Origin: Acidipropionibacterium jensenii DSM 20535
GTDB taxonomy: Bacteria > Actinomycetota > Actinomycetes > Propionibacteriales > Propionibacteriaceae
Length of the DNA stretch: 52,601 nucleotides
Direction: 5' to 3'
NCBI RefSeq assembly: GCF_000425285.1
Contig: NZ_AUDD01000019.1
Location: forward strand, 1 to 52,601
Shown: piece by piece, positions 21,804 to 30,467 of the stretch
Layout of the letters: every line of letters starts with the position of its first letter
How positions within the stretch are numbered: the first letter of the stretch is position 1
Position numbers and translations under genes: made by a program
The notes under the pieces: model-generated
Told to the model about the DNA's origin: nothing
The model's database searches: none
The model's input: only the letters and a program-made list of their open reading frames with translations

Positions 21804-21958
21804 GTCCCGCCACTCGGTCCCACTCGGTCCCGCCACTCGGTCCCACTCGGTCCCGCCACTCGGTCCCACTCGGTCCCGCCACTCGGTCCCACTCGGTCCC
21901 GCCACTGGGTCGCACTGTCCCGCCACTGGGTCGCACTGTCCCGCTACTCTGCCCCACT
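21804..21958. repeat. 23-bp and 21-bp tandem repeat array upstream of dnaN
   Basis: Four exact 23-bp units that start GTCCCGCCACTCG occupy 21804-21895. Three shorter 21-bp variants (21896-21916, 21917-21937, 21938-21958) follow, the last diverged and overlapping the stop of the ABC permease gene. The internal sequence CACTCGGTCC repeats within each 23-bp unit. Confidence 0.92.
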
Positions 21959-24554
21959 ACTCGGTGGCGATGGCGGTGAGCACGTTGATCCGGGTCGCCC
22001 TCCTCGCCGGCCACACCGCCGCCAGCACCCCGACCGCCGCGGCCGCCACCAGGAAGACCAGCAGCTGGAGCCAGGGGATCGACAGCACGGTGATCCCGTC
22101 GTCGACCAGCAGACGCTGCAGGACGGCGCCGAAGATCACTCCCAGGATCAGGCCCACCACCGCTCCGAACAGGGCGATGAGCACGGACTCCAGGGTGATC
22201 ATCCGCCGCACGTCGCGGCGCTTCATGGCGATCGCGCGCAGCAGTCCGATCTCCCGGGTGCGCTCGATGATGGACAGCCCCAGGGTGTTGACGATGCCCA
22301 GGATGGCGATCACCACGCTCAGTCCGAGCAGGGCGTAGATGAACACCAGGATCTGATTGATCTGGGCCATCTGCTGGCCGGCGTACTCGTTGATGTCCAT
22401 CACCGAGACCAGCGGCATGTCGGCGGTGGCCCGCTCCAGTGCGGCACGGACGGCGTCCCGGTTGGCGCCCGGGGCGATGTTCACCGAGACGAAGGTGTCC
22501 TGGCGTCCCAGCCCGACCCGGGTGAGGGTCTGCTTGTCGGTCCAGATGCCGGCGCCGGCCTGACCCTCTCCCGAGCTGAAGACGCCGACCACGGTGAAGG
22601 TGACCTTCTTCTGCTTGGAGGCGTTGTAGCCGGCGAAGGTCGACCCGACGCGCATGCTGCGCATGGAGGCGGCGTCCTCGGAGATGATGACCTCCCCGGG
22701 GGCGCGGAACATCCTGCCCTGGACGATCTTCTGCGGGAACATCGTGTCCAGGTCGGAAGGCTTCATCCCGGCCACCGAGAAGTAGAGCAGCCGGTCGCCG
22801 CTGCCGCCGGGCAGGCGCTGCAGCTTCCCGTCCGGGCCGAGCAGCTGGAAGCCCGCGGTGGTCATGGTGTGCACGGACTCGACGCCGGGGACCTTCGCCG
22901 CGCTGGTGGCCACCTGGGTCGGGAAGTCGTCGAATCCCTGGCTGCCGATGAGGTAGTCCCCGCGCAGCCCCTGATGCACCTGGTCGGAGATCGAGGCCTT
23001 CGCCGAGGCACCGAAGACGGTCATCAGGGTGACCAGGGTGAGGCCGATCATCAGGGCCGAGGCGGTCGCGGCGGTGCGGCGCGGCTGACGGATGGAGTTG
23101 AGTTCGGCGATCCGCCCCACCTCGCCGAAGCCCGCGCGGTAGGCGCGCCCGACCAGCCAGACGACGGGCCGGCCGAGCAGCGGGGTCGCGATCGTCACCC
23201 CGATGGTGACCAGTCCCATCCCGATCCCGGCCCAGGCGGCGTCGTGTCCGGGATGGCCGAACAGGCCCATCAGGATTCCGATCGTCCCGACGCCGGCCAT
23301 CGACAGTCCGACGGCGGTGCGGGCGCCCAGCCCCTGGGGGTTCTCGGTGCGCGACCCGGTCATCGCCTCCACCGGGGGGACCCGGGTGGCGCGCTGGGCG
23401 GGCAGCAGGGCGGCGACCAGGGTGACGGTCATCCCCACCACGACCGAGATGGCCACCGCTCTGGCCGGCACCGACAGGTGGGAGACCCCCAGGTCGTAGC
23501 CGGCCATCGCCATGAAGGTCTTGATGGCGTAGGCGACGCCGATCCCGGCGACCACTCCCAGCGCGGAGCCCACCAGTCCCACCACCGCGGCCTCCACCAG
23601 GACCGAGTTGCGCAGCTGCTTGCGGCTGGCGCCGATCGCCCGGTACAGGGCCAGCTCGCTGGACCGCTGGGCGATGAGGATCGAGAAGGTGTTGAGGATC
23701 AGGAAGGCGGCCACCACCAGGGAGATCCCGGCGAAGATCAGCAGGAAGGTGTTGACGTACTTCAGCGCCTCGTTGATCTGGGAGGTGACCTCGGCGGCCA
23801 GTGTGGCGCCGTTGGTGGCCCGAATATTGGAGGGCAGGAAGGCGTTGATGGCGGCGGCGACGGCGTCCCGGTCGGCGCCCGGCTCGGTCTGGACCCGCAC
23901 CCCGGTCCAGGCGTCGCGGCCGGTGGTGAGCAGGGCCTGGGCGCGCGCCGGGGTGAAGAAGATGTAGGAGGCTCCGGCGGTGCCTCCCGACTCCCAGCCG
24001 GCGGTGCCGACGACGGTGACGCGCACGGTCCCCCTCTCGGGGGTGATGACGCGCATCGTGTCGCCGATCCGGTAGCCGGACTTCTCCAGGGTGGCGGGAT
24101 CGACGACGATCTGGTCGTCGGCCCTCGGGGCGTGCCCGGACTTCAGGACGACGCCGGGCTGTCCGCCGTAGACCGGCAGGGTGGTCCAGCTCATCCCGAG
24201 CTGGGGCGGTCCGAAGGCGGTGAGGGCCTTGCCGTCGGACCCGATGGCGTAGACCCCGGGGGTGCTCACCACCCCGACCGCCTTCGCGACGCCGGGGACC
24301 TCGCCGATCTTGGCGACCAGGTCGGAGCTGATGAGCGGGGCCTCGGCGCCCGCGGAGACGACGGCGACATCGGTGCGCGGGGACACCTCGACGTCGCTCG
24401 TGGTGCCCTTGACGATGGCATCGAAGGATCCCTGGAGCATCGCGGTGAAGATGAAGGAGCCGGCCACGAAGGCGACTCCCAGAACCACCGCGAGGGTGGA
24501 CATGAGCAGCCGCACCTTCCGCGCCCACAGCGACTTCCAGGTGGTCTTCCACAC
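21957..24554 (-). CDS. FtsX/MacB-type ABC transporter permease
   Basis: An 865-residue integral membrane protein with two FtsX-like permease modules. Each has an N-terminal helix, a large extracytoplasmic domain and a membrane core: the first core lies around residues 265-400, the second around 720-850. The C-terminus runs through the last helix to ARRATRINVLTAIATE, the typical FtsX-family end. It pairs with the ATPase encoded 28 bp upstream. Such systems act as mechanotransmission machines or exporters of lipids, lipoproteins or peptides; the substrate cannot be told. The pair sits between oriC and dnaN. Confidence 0.88.
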   Translation of the reverse strand: MWKTTWKSLWARKVRLLMSTLAVVLGVAFVAGSFIFTAMLQGSFDAIVKGTTSDVEVSPRTDVAVVSAGAEAPLISSDLVAKIGEVPGVAKAVGVVSTPGVYAIGSDGKALTAFGPPQLGMSWTTLPVYGGQPGVVLKSGHAPRADDQIVVDPATLEKSGYRIGDTMRVITPERGTVRVTVVGTAGWESGGTAGASYIFFTPARAQALLTTGRDAWTGVRVQTEPGADRDAVAAAINAFLPSNIRATNGATLAAEVTSQINEALKYVNTFLLIFAGISLVVAAFLILNTFSILIAQRSSELALYRAIGASRKQLRNSVLVEAAVVGLVGSALGVVAGIGVAYAIKTFMAMAGYDLGVSHLSVPARAVAISVVVGMTVTLVAALLPAQRATRVPPVEAMTGSRTENPQGLGARTAVGLSMAGVGTIGILMGLFGHPGHDAAWAGIGMGLVTIGVTIATPLLGRPVVWLVGRAYRAGFGEVGRIAELNSIRQPRRTAATASALMIGLTLVTLMTVFGASAKASISDQVHQGLRGDYLIGSQGFDDFPTQVATSAAKVPGVESVHTMTTAGFQLLGPDGKLQRLPGGSGDRLLYFSVAGMKPSDLDTMFPQKIVQGRMFRAPGEVIISEDAASMRSMRVGSTFAGYNASKQKKVTFTVVGVFSSGEGQAGAGIWTDKQTLTRVGLGRQDTFVSVNIAPGANRDAVRAALERATADMPLVSVMDINEYAGQQMAQINQILVFIYALLGLSVVIAILGIVNTLGLSIIERTREIGLLRAIAMKRRDVRRMITLESVLIALFGAVVGLILGVIFGAVLQRLLVDDGITVLSIPWLQLLVFLVAAAAVGVLAAVWPARRATRINVLTAIATE

Positions 24555-24582
24555 GGTTCTGCTCCTTCCTGCGTCCGGTTGA

Positions 24583-25422
24583 TCAGTTGGTCAGTTCGGC
24601 GACGCCGGAGACTCCCGAACCGGACGTCGGCGCGACGGGGCGGGCGGCCACCGGCCGGCGCGGGCGACGGGCGGGACGCGGTGCGGCCGGTGTCCGCTCG
24701 TCGAGACGGGCCATGGTGTCCAGGACGTGCTCCCGGGTGGGGTCGGCGAGGTCGTCGACGATCCGGCCGTCGGCCAGGAACAGGGCCCGGTCGGCGAAGG
24801 AGGCGGCGACCGGGTCGTGGCTGACCATCACGATGGTCTGGCCCATCGTCTCGACGCTGGATCGCAGGAAGTCCAGGACCTCGCCCGAGGAGGTTGAGTC
24901 CAGGTTGCCGGTGGGTTCGTCGGCGAAGATGATCTCGGGCTGGGAGACCAGGGCGCGAGCGCAGGCGACGCGCTGCTGCTGACCCCCCGACAGCTCGGAG
25001 GGCTTGTGGCTGAGGCGGTTGGCCAGTCCGACCGTCTCGATGACCTCGTCCCACCAGTGGGGGTCGGGTCTGCGACCGGCGATGGCCAGCGGGAGCAGGA
25101 TGTTCTCCTTGGCGGTCAGTGTCGGCACCAGGTTGAAGGACTGGAAGATGAATCCGATGCGATCGCGGCGGAGCTCGGTGAGGCCGTTGTCCGAGAGGGT
25201 GGCGACGTCGGTCTCCCCGATGAAGGCCTGTCCGGAGGTGGGCCGGTCCAGTGCGGCCATGCAGTGCATCAGGGTCGACTTGCCCGAACCGGAGGGTCCC
25301 ATCACGGCGGTGAAGTGTCCCTGCTCGAAGCCCACGTCGACACTGTCGAGGGCAACCACCAGGGTGTCGCCGCGACCGTAGGTCTTGGTGAGCGCGGCCG
25401 CGCGTGCAGCGGGTGCCGTCAT
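24583..25422 (-). CDS. ABC transporter ATP-binding protein (MacB/LolD type)
   Basis: The 279-residue ATPase partner of the FtsX-type permease. It has Walker A GPSGSGKST (residues 42-50), the Q-loop in IGFIFQSFNLVPTLTA, the signature LSGGQQQR and Walker B IIFADEPTGNLD. These are hallmarks of the MacB/LolD subfamily. The ATG at 25422 follows AGGAGGACAG. A C-terminal Arg/Pro/Ala-rich tail of about 50 residues has no visible domain. Upstream is oriC, so its promoter lies close to or within the origin. Confidence 0.9.
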   Translation of the reverse strand: MTAPAARAAALTKTYGRGDTLVVALDSVDVGFEQGHFTAVMGPSGSGKSTLMHCMAALDRPTSGQAFIGETDVATLSDNGLTELRRDRIGFIFQSFNLVPTLTAKENILLPLAIAGRRPDPHWWDEVIETVGLANRLSHKPSELSGGQQQRVACARALVSQPEIIFADEPTGNLDSTSSGEVLDFLRSSVETMGQTIVMVSHDPVAASFADRALFLADGRIVDDLADPTREHVLDTMARLDERTPAAPRPARRPRRPVAARPVAPTSGSGVSGVAELTN

Positions 25423-25978
25423 CTGTCCTCCTGGAACTGGTGTCGGGTGCGCGGACCGCGGTGCGCCGGTCCGGTGTCCCAGTGTGCTCTTGTCCACAGC
25501 CTGCATCGACCCAGGACCCGTGAAGGGTTGTCCACACGGTGCACCGCACTTACTTTGAAGACCTTTGGATGTATGTCCTTTCGCCGTAGTCATCACCACT
25601 GTGGAACCTGTGGAAAACTCGAGTATCCCCTAGTCAGAATGGGATTGAGGGTGTGCAGTGGGATGGGGATCGAGGTGGATCCCGAGGGCCTTGCTGTGGA
25701 CCTTTTCGGCTGTGAACAGGCGTCCCCCGGTTGTCCACCGGTTATCCACAGGCCCCTGGGGACAACCCCCACCCACCGAGTCTGGACCGGGATCACGACG
25801 ACGAGAACGGCGGTCGTCCCCGGTTCTGGGGACGACTGGACCCGACTGTGCAGAGGATGGGCGGCAGCCGACGACGGCGTGTCGCGAAGGGATGACGCTG
25901 GTACGGGAACGGGAGAAGGGACCAGGGCGTCCTGCACGGTCGGCACGAGTCTGGTTCCCGGAGTGCCTCGGGGACAGA
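25423..25978. other. oriC: Chromosomal replication origin region
   Basis: This 556-bp gap next to dnaA holds the densest DnaA-box cluster in the window. Perfect boxes are TTGTCCACA at 25490-25498 and 25528-25536, and TTATCCACA at 25742-25750. One-mismatch boxes include TTGTCCACC at 25731, TTTTCCACA (minus strand) at 25609 and TTGTCCCCA (minus strand) at 25758; weaker ones lie at 25600, 25695 and 25711. The most AT-rich run is around 25545-25580 and is a candidate unwinding element. Assignment follows from the boxes and the dnaA neighbour. Confidence 0.85.
25813..25836. terminator. Possible dnaA terminator hairpin
   Basis: GTCGTCCCC (25813-25821) pairs with GGGGACGAC (25828-25836) around a 6-nt loop, about 140 bp beyond the dnaA stop. 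Confidence 0.5.
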
Positions 25979-27586
25979 TCAGTTCTGCTTGATGCGGTTG
26001 GTGAGCTCGGAGACCTGGTTGAAGATCTGGCGCTTCTCACCCATCAGGGAGCGGATCTTGCGATCGGCGTGCATCACGGTGGTGTGATCCTTGCCGCCGA
26101 ACTCGGCCCCGATCTTCGGCAGCGACAGGTCGGTGAGCTCCCGGCACAGGTACATGGCGATCTGTCGGGCGGTGACCACGGTCTGGGTGCGCGAGGTGCC
26201 CATCAGGTCGTCTCGGGTGATCCCGAAGTAGCCGGCGGTCACGGTGATGATCCGGTCCACGGTGACCGGGGCCTCCTGGCCGTCGGGGATGAGATCCCTC
26301 AGGACCACCTCGGCCAGGGACATGTTGACGGGCTGCCGGTTGAGGCTGGCGAAGGCGGTGACGCGGATGAGGGCGCCCTCCAGCTCGCGGATATTGGTCT
26401 GGATCCGGCTGGCGATGAACTCGAGCACGTCGGGACTCACCGACAGCCGCTCGGAGGCCACCTTGCGTCGCAGGATCGCGATCCGGGTCTCCAGGTCGGG
26501 TGGCTGGATGTCGGTGAGCAGACCCCACTCGAACCGGCTTCGCAGCCGCGGCTCGAGGGCCTCCAGGAGCTTCGGGGGGCGGTCGGAGGTCATCACGATC
26601 TGCTTCTGCGCGTTGTGCAGGGTGTTGAAGGTGTGGAAGAACTCCTCCTGGGTCTGGATCTTGTTCTCCAGGAACTGGATGTCGTCGACCAGCAGGACGT
26701 CGACGTCGCGGTAGGCGCGTCGGAAGTCGTTGGCGGTGTTGGTGCCGATGGCATTGATGAAGTCGTTGGTGAGCTCCTCGGTGGAGACGTACCTCACCTT
26801 GACCTTGTCGTAGTAGTTGACGACGTAGTGGCCGATGGCGTGCAGCAGGTGGGTCTTGCCCAGTCCGGAGCCGCCGTAGATCAGCAGCGGGTTGTAGGAC
26901 TTGCCCGGTGACTCCGCGACCGCGACCGCGGCGGCGTGGGCGAACCGGTTCGAGGCGCCGATGACGAAGGTGTCGAAGGTGTACTTCGGGTTGAGGCGCA
27001 TCAGCCCGTTGGCCTCGCCGGCCAGTCGCTCATCGGCGCTCTGCGGCCGGTAGGGCAGGGCGTCGGGATCCCCGGGATTGACCTTGGGGACGAACTCGGC
27101 CGGGGGCAGCTCCTCCTCGGCCTCCTGCGGCGAGGAGTCGGGGGCGCCAAGGGCCAGCTCGATGTCCGGGTCGATGGTGATGGCCAGGTGGATGGGCCGC
27201 CGGAAGTGGTCGGACAGCAGTTCCTCGAGCTCGCTGCGCATCTTGGTCTCGATGCGGTCCCGGGTGAACTCGTTGTGGACGGCGATCATGGCGGTCGAGG
27301 TGTGCATCGTCACCGGGCGGCTGTTGGTCAGCCAGGCGCGGTTGGCCGGTGAGACCTTGCGGATGATCGAGGACCAGGCGACGACGAGGTCGGCGGTCGG
27401 ATCACCGGGTTCATGGGCGCTCATCGGTGGCGGCAGGATGGCATCGGGATGGGGGGAGGTCCCGACGGTGTTCGGACCGGGCTGTGAGGGCCCGGTCGAG
27501 TCGTGCTCGATGTGCTGGTGCCCGGCCTGCGGATCCTGTCCGGAGCCCGGGTAGGACGTGTCGCCCTCGGAACTGGCCTCCGTCAT
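25979..27586 (-). CDS. dnaA: Chromosomal replication initiator protein DnaA
   Basis: The AAA+ initiator that binds DnaA boxes and melts oriC. The 535-residue protein has domain I (about 45-125, WSSIIRKVSPANRAWL), an acidic linker (domain II), the AAA+ core with Walker A GGSGLGKTHL and Walker B VLLVDDIQFL, and domain IV with the DnaA signature GGKDHTTVMHADRKI. The ATG at 27586 has an AGGTGG site. It is transcribed toward oriC. Two perfect or near-perfect DnaA boxes lie 120-150 bp upstream of the start, consistent with autoregulation. Confidence 0.97.
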   Translation of the reverse strand: MTEASSEGDTSYPGSGQDPQAGHQHIEHDSTGPSQPGPNTVGTSPHPDAILPPPMSAHEPGDPTADLVVAWSSIIRKVSPANRAWLTNSRPVTMHTSTAMIAVHNEFTRDRIETKMRSELEELLSDHFRRPIHLAITIDPDIELALGAPDSSPQEAEEELPPAEFVPKVNPGDPDALPYRPQSADERLAGEANGLMRLNPKYTFDTFVIGASNRFAHAAAVAVAESPGKSYNPLLIYGGSGLGKTHLLHAIGHYVVNYYDKVKVRYVSTEELTNDFINAIGTNTANDFRRAYRDVDVLLVDDIQFLENKIQTQEEFFHTFNTLHNAQKQIVMTSDRPPKLLEALEPRLRSRFEWGLLTDIQPPDLETRIAILRRKVASERLSVSPDVLEFIASRIQTNIRELEGALIRVTAFASLNRQPVNMSLAEVVLRDLIPDGQEAPVTVDRIITVTAGYFGITRDDLMGTSRTQTVVTARQIAMYLCRELTDLSLPKIGAEFGGKDHTTVMHADRKIRSLMGEKRQIFNQVSELTNRIKQN

Positions 27587-28030
27587 ACTCGCCACCTGGT
27601 TCTGTCGCTCGCTCGTGCAGTGTCCATCCGGTCCCCCGTCGGCGTTGCCGTGGTCGGCGACCGGTTGTCGGCTGTGCCCCCGGCATCCCGAGCTCGTGCG
27701 GCCCGTTCCCAGTTGTTCACACCGTTGTCCACAGGACATGGTAGCGGCGGACGGTCGCGGCCTGTCTCCGAGGACCCGGGCTGCGATCGGGCGCCCGGAA
27801 CCACTCCTGCCATCATTGCTGTCCGGGATCGGCGTGTCGAGTGGACTACTCCGGTGTGATTCAATATGGGTTCTGTTCGAGTTGCCCCGGACGGGGTTGG
27901 ACTCGTATCGTTGACAAGTCGCCGTCCTTGGCGACTCTTTCCTCCGCGCCCGTCCGGGCGCCCCGGACACAGGGCTGCGGGTTCCGCCGTCACTTCCGGG
28001 TGATCCTCGAAACACAAGGGAGAATATCCC
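27587..28030. promoter_or_regulatory. Divergent dnaA / rpmH promoter region
   Basis: This 444-bp gap separates dnaA from rpmH. It contains DnaA boxes TTGTTCACA (27713-27721) and TTGTCCACA (27725-27733), spaced 3 bp apart in the same orientation. Nearer rpmH, a hairpin with a 7-bp stem (27917-27923 with 27930-27936) followed by CTTTCC could act as an attenuator in the rpmH leader. No gene is seen. Confidence 0.7.
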
Positions 28031-28165
28031 GTGAAGCGCACCTTCCAGCCCAGCAATCGTCGCCGTGCACGCAACCACGGTTTCCGTTCCCGGATGCGTA
28101 CCCGCTCGGGTCGCTCCATTTTGGCCGCCCGTCGCCGCAAGGGTCGCGCGAAGCTCTCCGCCTGA
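28031..28165 (+). CDS. rpmH: 50S ribosomal protein L34
   Basis: The 44-residue L34 protein reads [18 protein letters not shown] at its start, then [19 protein letters not shown], and ends KLSA; this is the universal L34 signature. The GTG start follows AAGGGAG. It is the first gene of a rightward operon with rnpA, yidD, yidC and khpB, the standard bacterial arrangement beside dnaA. Confidence 0.97.
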   Translation: MKRTFQPSNRRRARNHGFRSRMRTRSGRSILAARRRKGRAKLSA

Positions 28166-28173
28166 GATCTTCC

Positions 28174-28677
28174 ATGCTGCCTGCCCGCTGCCGGGTGCAT
28201 CGGCCCGGTGAGTTCCGTGCCGTGACGCACCGCGGCGTCCGGGCCGGTCGGTCCACGCTCGTCGTGCACGCCTCCCGGACCGGTGGTCCGGGCGTGCGCG
28301 ACGGCGTCACACACCCGGAGTTGTCCACAGATGCTGTGGACAACTCCGTTGACGCTGTGGACAGCCGGCCGCGTGTGGGCTTCATCGTCTCCAAGGCGGT
28401 CGGGAACGCGGTGACCCGCAACCGGGTCAAGCGGCGTCTGCGTCATCTCAGTCGCGACCTCCTCGGCGCAACCCCCGATCACACCCTGGTGGTGGTGAGG
28501 GCGCTTCCGGCGGCCTCGACCAGTCCGGAGTCCGTGCCCGGGGATCTGGCCGACGCATGGCGGTCGGCGATGCGCAAGGTCGAGCGGGATCGACGTCGCT
28601 CGGCCGACCGGTCCACCTCGGCGCGCCCCTCCGGCGCACCCGCCGGCGGCCCCGGTACCGCCGGGACACGAGGATGA
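28174..28677 (+). CDS. rnpA: Ribonuclease P protein component with an insertion
   Basis: The protein subunit of RNase P, which helps the RNA subunit mature tRNA 5' ends. The conserved core VGFIVSKAVGNAVTRNRVKRRLRH is present (split here as VGFIVSKAVGNAV and TRNRVKRRLRH). At 167 residues it is longer than the usual 110-125: a non-conserved stretch (about residues 36-68) interrupts the first strands, and a basic tail extends the C-terminus. The insertion is encoded by DNA that contains inverted DnaA boxes. ATG 28174 lies 8 bp after rpmH; the stop overlaps yidD by 4 bp. Confidence 0.92.
   Translation: MLPARCRVHRPGEFRAVTHRGVRAGRSTLVVHASRTGGPGVRDGVTHPELSTDAVDNSVDAVDSRPRVGFIVSKAVGNAVTRNRVKRRLRHLSRDLLGATPDHTLVVVRALPAASTSPESVPGDLADAWRSAMRKVERDRRRSADRSTSARPSGAPAGGPGTAGTRG
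28318..28346. promoter_or_regulatory. Inverted DnaA boxes inside rnpA
   Basis: A perfect 13-bp inverted repeat with a 3-bp spacer consists of TTGTCCACA (28321-28329) and TGTGGACAA (28335-28343) plus flanks. A further TGTGGACAG follows at 28356-28364. It lies 2.6 kb from oriC within the non-conserved part of rnpA. Confidence 0.75.
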
Positions 28678-29267
28678 TCCCGATGACTGGTCGACTGGCC
28701 GTTCGACGGTTTCGTCCGGTGACCTGGTTGGCGATCGGGTTCGTCAAGGTCTGGCGCCTGGTGATCTCCCCGATGTACGGCAATGTGTGCAAGTACAAGC
28801 CGAGTTGTTCGGCCTACGGCCTTCGGGCACTCCAGGTGCACGGGGTGCTGCGCGCCACCCCTCTCATCGTGTGGCGGATCCTGCGCTGCAACCCCTGGTC
28901 CAACGGCGGCTACGACCCGATTCCCGGAACACCCGAGGCCGACGAGTGGGCCGAGCGCCAGGCGGAGCGGGTTCGCGACGTCGCCTCCAGCCGTTCGGGG
29001 GTGTGCGGACCAGAGGGTGGTGCCAGCACCGACTCCTGCGCGGTGTCCGCGTCCCTGCGCGTCGATGAGGATGCACAATTGGACGAGATGACGACCGCTG
29101 ACGGTCGGCACCGCCCGGAGCCCTCCGGGCCCCACACAGTCCCCGGGTCGCACGATCCGGACGATTCCGCGGACAACACCGCGACCATGAACCATTCCCG
29201 GGCCGGCCGGCCCGGGAAGTACCTGCGGGACGGCGGTCTTCCGTCTCTCGCGGGGTACACCCGCTGA
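28674..29267 (+). CDS. yidD: Membrane protein insertion efficiency factor YidD
   Basis: YidD is a small membrane-associated protein that helps YidC insert proteins. The conserved region (about 17-85) includes WRLVISPMYGNVCKYKPSCS, the YGLRALQVHG helix and the RCNPWSNGGYDPIP motif. The 197-residue product is about twice the usual length because of an acidic, Ser/Asp-rich C-terminal extension (about 95-197) with no recognised domain. The ATG overlaps the rnpA stop by 4 bp. The stop is 21 bp before yidC. Confidence 0.9.
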   Translation: MIPMTGRLAVRRFRPVTWLAIGFVKVWRLVISPMYGNVCKYKPSCSAYGLRALQVHGVLRATPLIVWRILRCNPWSNGGYDPIPGTPEADEWAERQAERVRDVASSRSGVCGPEGGASTDSCAVSASLRVDEDAQLDEMTTADGRHRPEPSGPHTVPGSHDPDDSADNTATMNHSRAGRPGKYLRDGGLPSLAGYTR

Positions 29268-29288
29268 TACCTCTGAGGTGAAGAACTG

Positions 29289-30374
29289 ATGATGAGCCCG
29301 CTGGTCATTCTTGGCCTGTGGAGTGGACTCCAATCGCTTGGCCACGCCATCATGATCCCGCTGTACTGGGCGGTCTCCGGACTGCTGGTACTTTTCCACA
29401 AGATGTGGTCGCCGCTGCTCGGCGCAGACTCCGGATGGTCCTGGACCCTGGCGATTGTCTTTCTGACCATCTCCATCCGAATCATCCTCATTCCACTGTT
29501 CGTCAAGCAGATCAACACGTCTCGGCAGATGCAGCTCATCCAGCCGAAGATGAAGGCCATCCAGGAGAAGTACGGCGACGACCGTGAGCGCTCCGGTCAG
29601 GAGATGGCCAACCTCTACAAGGAGGAGGGGGTCAACCCGACCGCCTCCTGCCTGCCCCTGCTGCTCCAGATGCCGATCTTCCTGGCCCTGTTCCGGGTCC
29701 TCGACGGTGCGTCGAGGGGGATCGCGCGCGGCAAGTTCTTGGTGGAGAATCCCGATCTGCTGAACTCGCTGCGTCACTCCAAGATCTTCGGCGCGAATCT
29801 GTCGGGCCGGTTCCTGCCGTTGAATGATGGTTTCGGCGGCACTCAGATCGTGGCCATTGTCCTCATCATCATCATGGTGGTGACGCTGTTCTACACGCAG
29901 CTCCAGCTGATGCGGAAGAACATGCCGCCCGAGGCTCTCACCGGGCACATGGCCCAGCAGCAGAAGATGATGATCTACCTGTTCCCGCTGATGTATCTGT
30001 TCACCGGCGTGAGCTTCCCGATCGGCGTCATGCTCTACTGGTCGACCACCAACCTGTGGACGCTGGGACAGCAGGAGATCCTCATTCGGAGCAATCCGAC
30101 ACCGAACACTCCCGCCTTCGTCGACTGGCAGGAGCGGATGCGCGCCAAGGGCAAGGATCCCGACGAGATCGAGCGGCGTCGTCGCGAGAAGGGACGTCGC
30201 AAGTCCGTCAAGGCGACCACTGTCGCGGCCGGTTCCGATGAGTCCGGATCGGCCGTCGTGGCCCGCCAGGGGGGCGTGACCCGCCAGACCGTCCGCAAGG
30301 CCAGCGACGGCACGAAGCAGGTGGTGCGGCGACAGCAGCCCACCCGCAAGACTCGTGCCGACCGCAAGCATTGA
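29289..30374 (+). CDS. yidC: Membrane protein insertase YidC/Oxa1
   Basis: The 361-residue insertase integrates proteins into the cytoplasmic membrane with or without SecYEG. It has a first helix (about 15-35), the segment WSWTLAIVFLTISIRIILIP with the conserved arginine of the hydrophilic groove, the cytoplasmic hairpin (QINTSRQMQLIQPKMKAIQ), two central helices around PLLLQMPIFLALF and IVAIVLIIIMVVTLFYTQLQ, and a last helix at about 235-255. The C-terminal tail (about 290-361) is strongly basic, as in actinobacterial YidC, and probably contacts the ribosome. A GAGGTGAAG site precedes the ATG. Confidence 0.95.
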   Translation: MMSPLVILGLWSGLQSLGHAIMIPLYWAVSGLLVLFHKMWSPLLGADSGWSWTLAIVFLTISIRIILIPLFVKQINTSRQMQLIQPKMKAIQEKYGDDRERSGQEMANLYKEEGVNPTASCLPLLLQMPIFLALFRVLDGASRGIARGKFLVENPDLLNSLRHSKIFGANLSGRFLPLNDGFGGTQIVAIVLIIIMVVTLFYTQLQLMRKNMPPEALTGHMAQQQKMMIYLFPLMYLFTGVSFPIGVMLYWSTTNLWTLGQQEILIRSNPTPNTPAFVDWQERMRAKGKDPDEIERRRREKGRRKSVKATTVAAGSDESGSAVVARQGGVTRQTVRKASDGTKQVVRRQQPTRKTRADRKH

Positions 30375-30467
30375 GGTCGGGTCCCCCAGTCGCTGACGGT
30401 CATGGGATCGTCACCATTGTCACCAGGTTGCGGGCCCTACCGTCCGCTGGATGAAGGAACCAATTTC

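Noticed and set aside
20509-24552. Very long minus-strand frame suggesting a giant fusion containing DnaN
   Set aside because: Only the last 386 codons are DnaN; the rest is an off-frame reading of the permease gene and the tandem repeats.
21690-24824. 1044-codon plus-strand frame opposite the ABC permease
   Set aside because: Composition is that of an antisense shadow, rich in His, Gly, Asp and Gln, and it crosses the tandem repeat.
25813-25836. Another copy of the two-component inverted repeat in oriC
   Set aside because: Arms read GTCGTCCCC/GGGGACGAC with a 6-nt spacer and lack the TGTCCCC/AGGGGAT flanks, so it is treated as a hairpin after dnaA.
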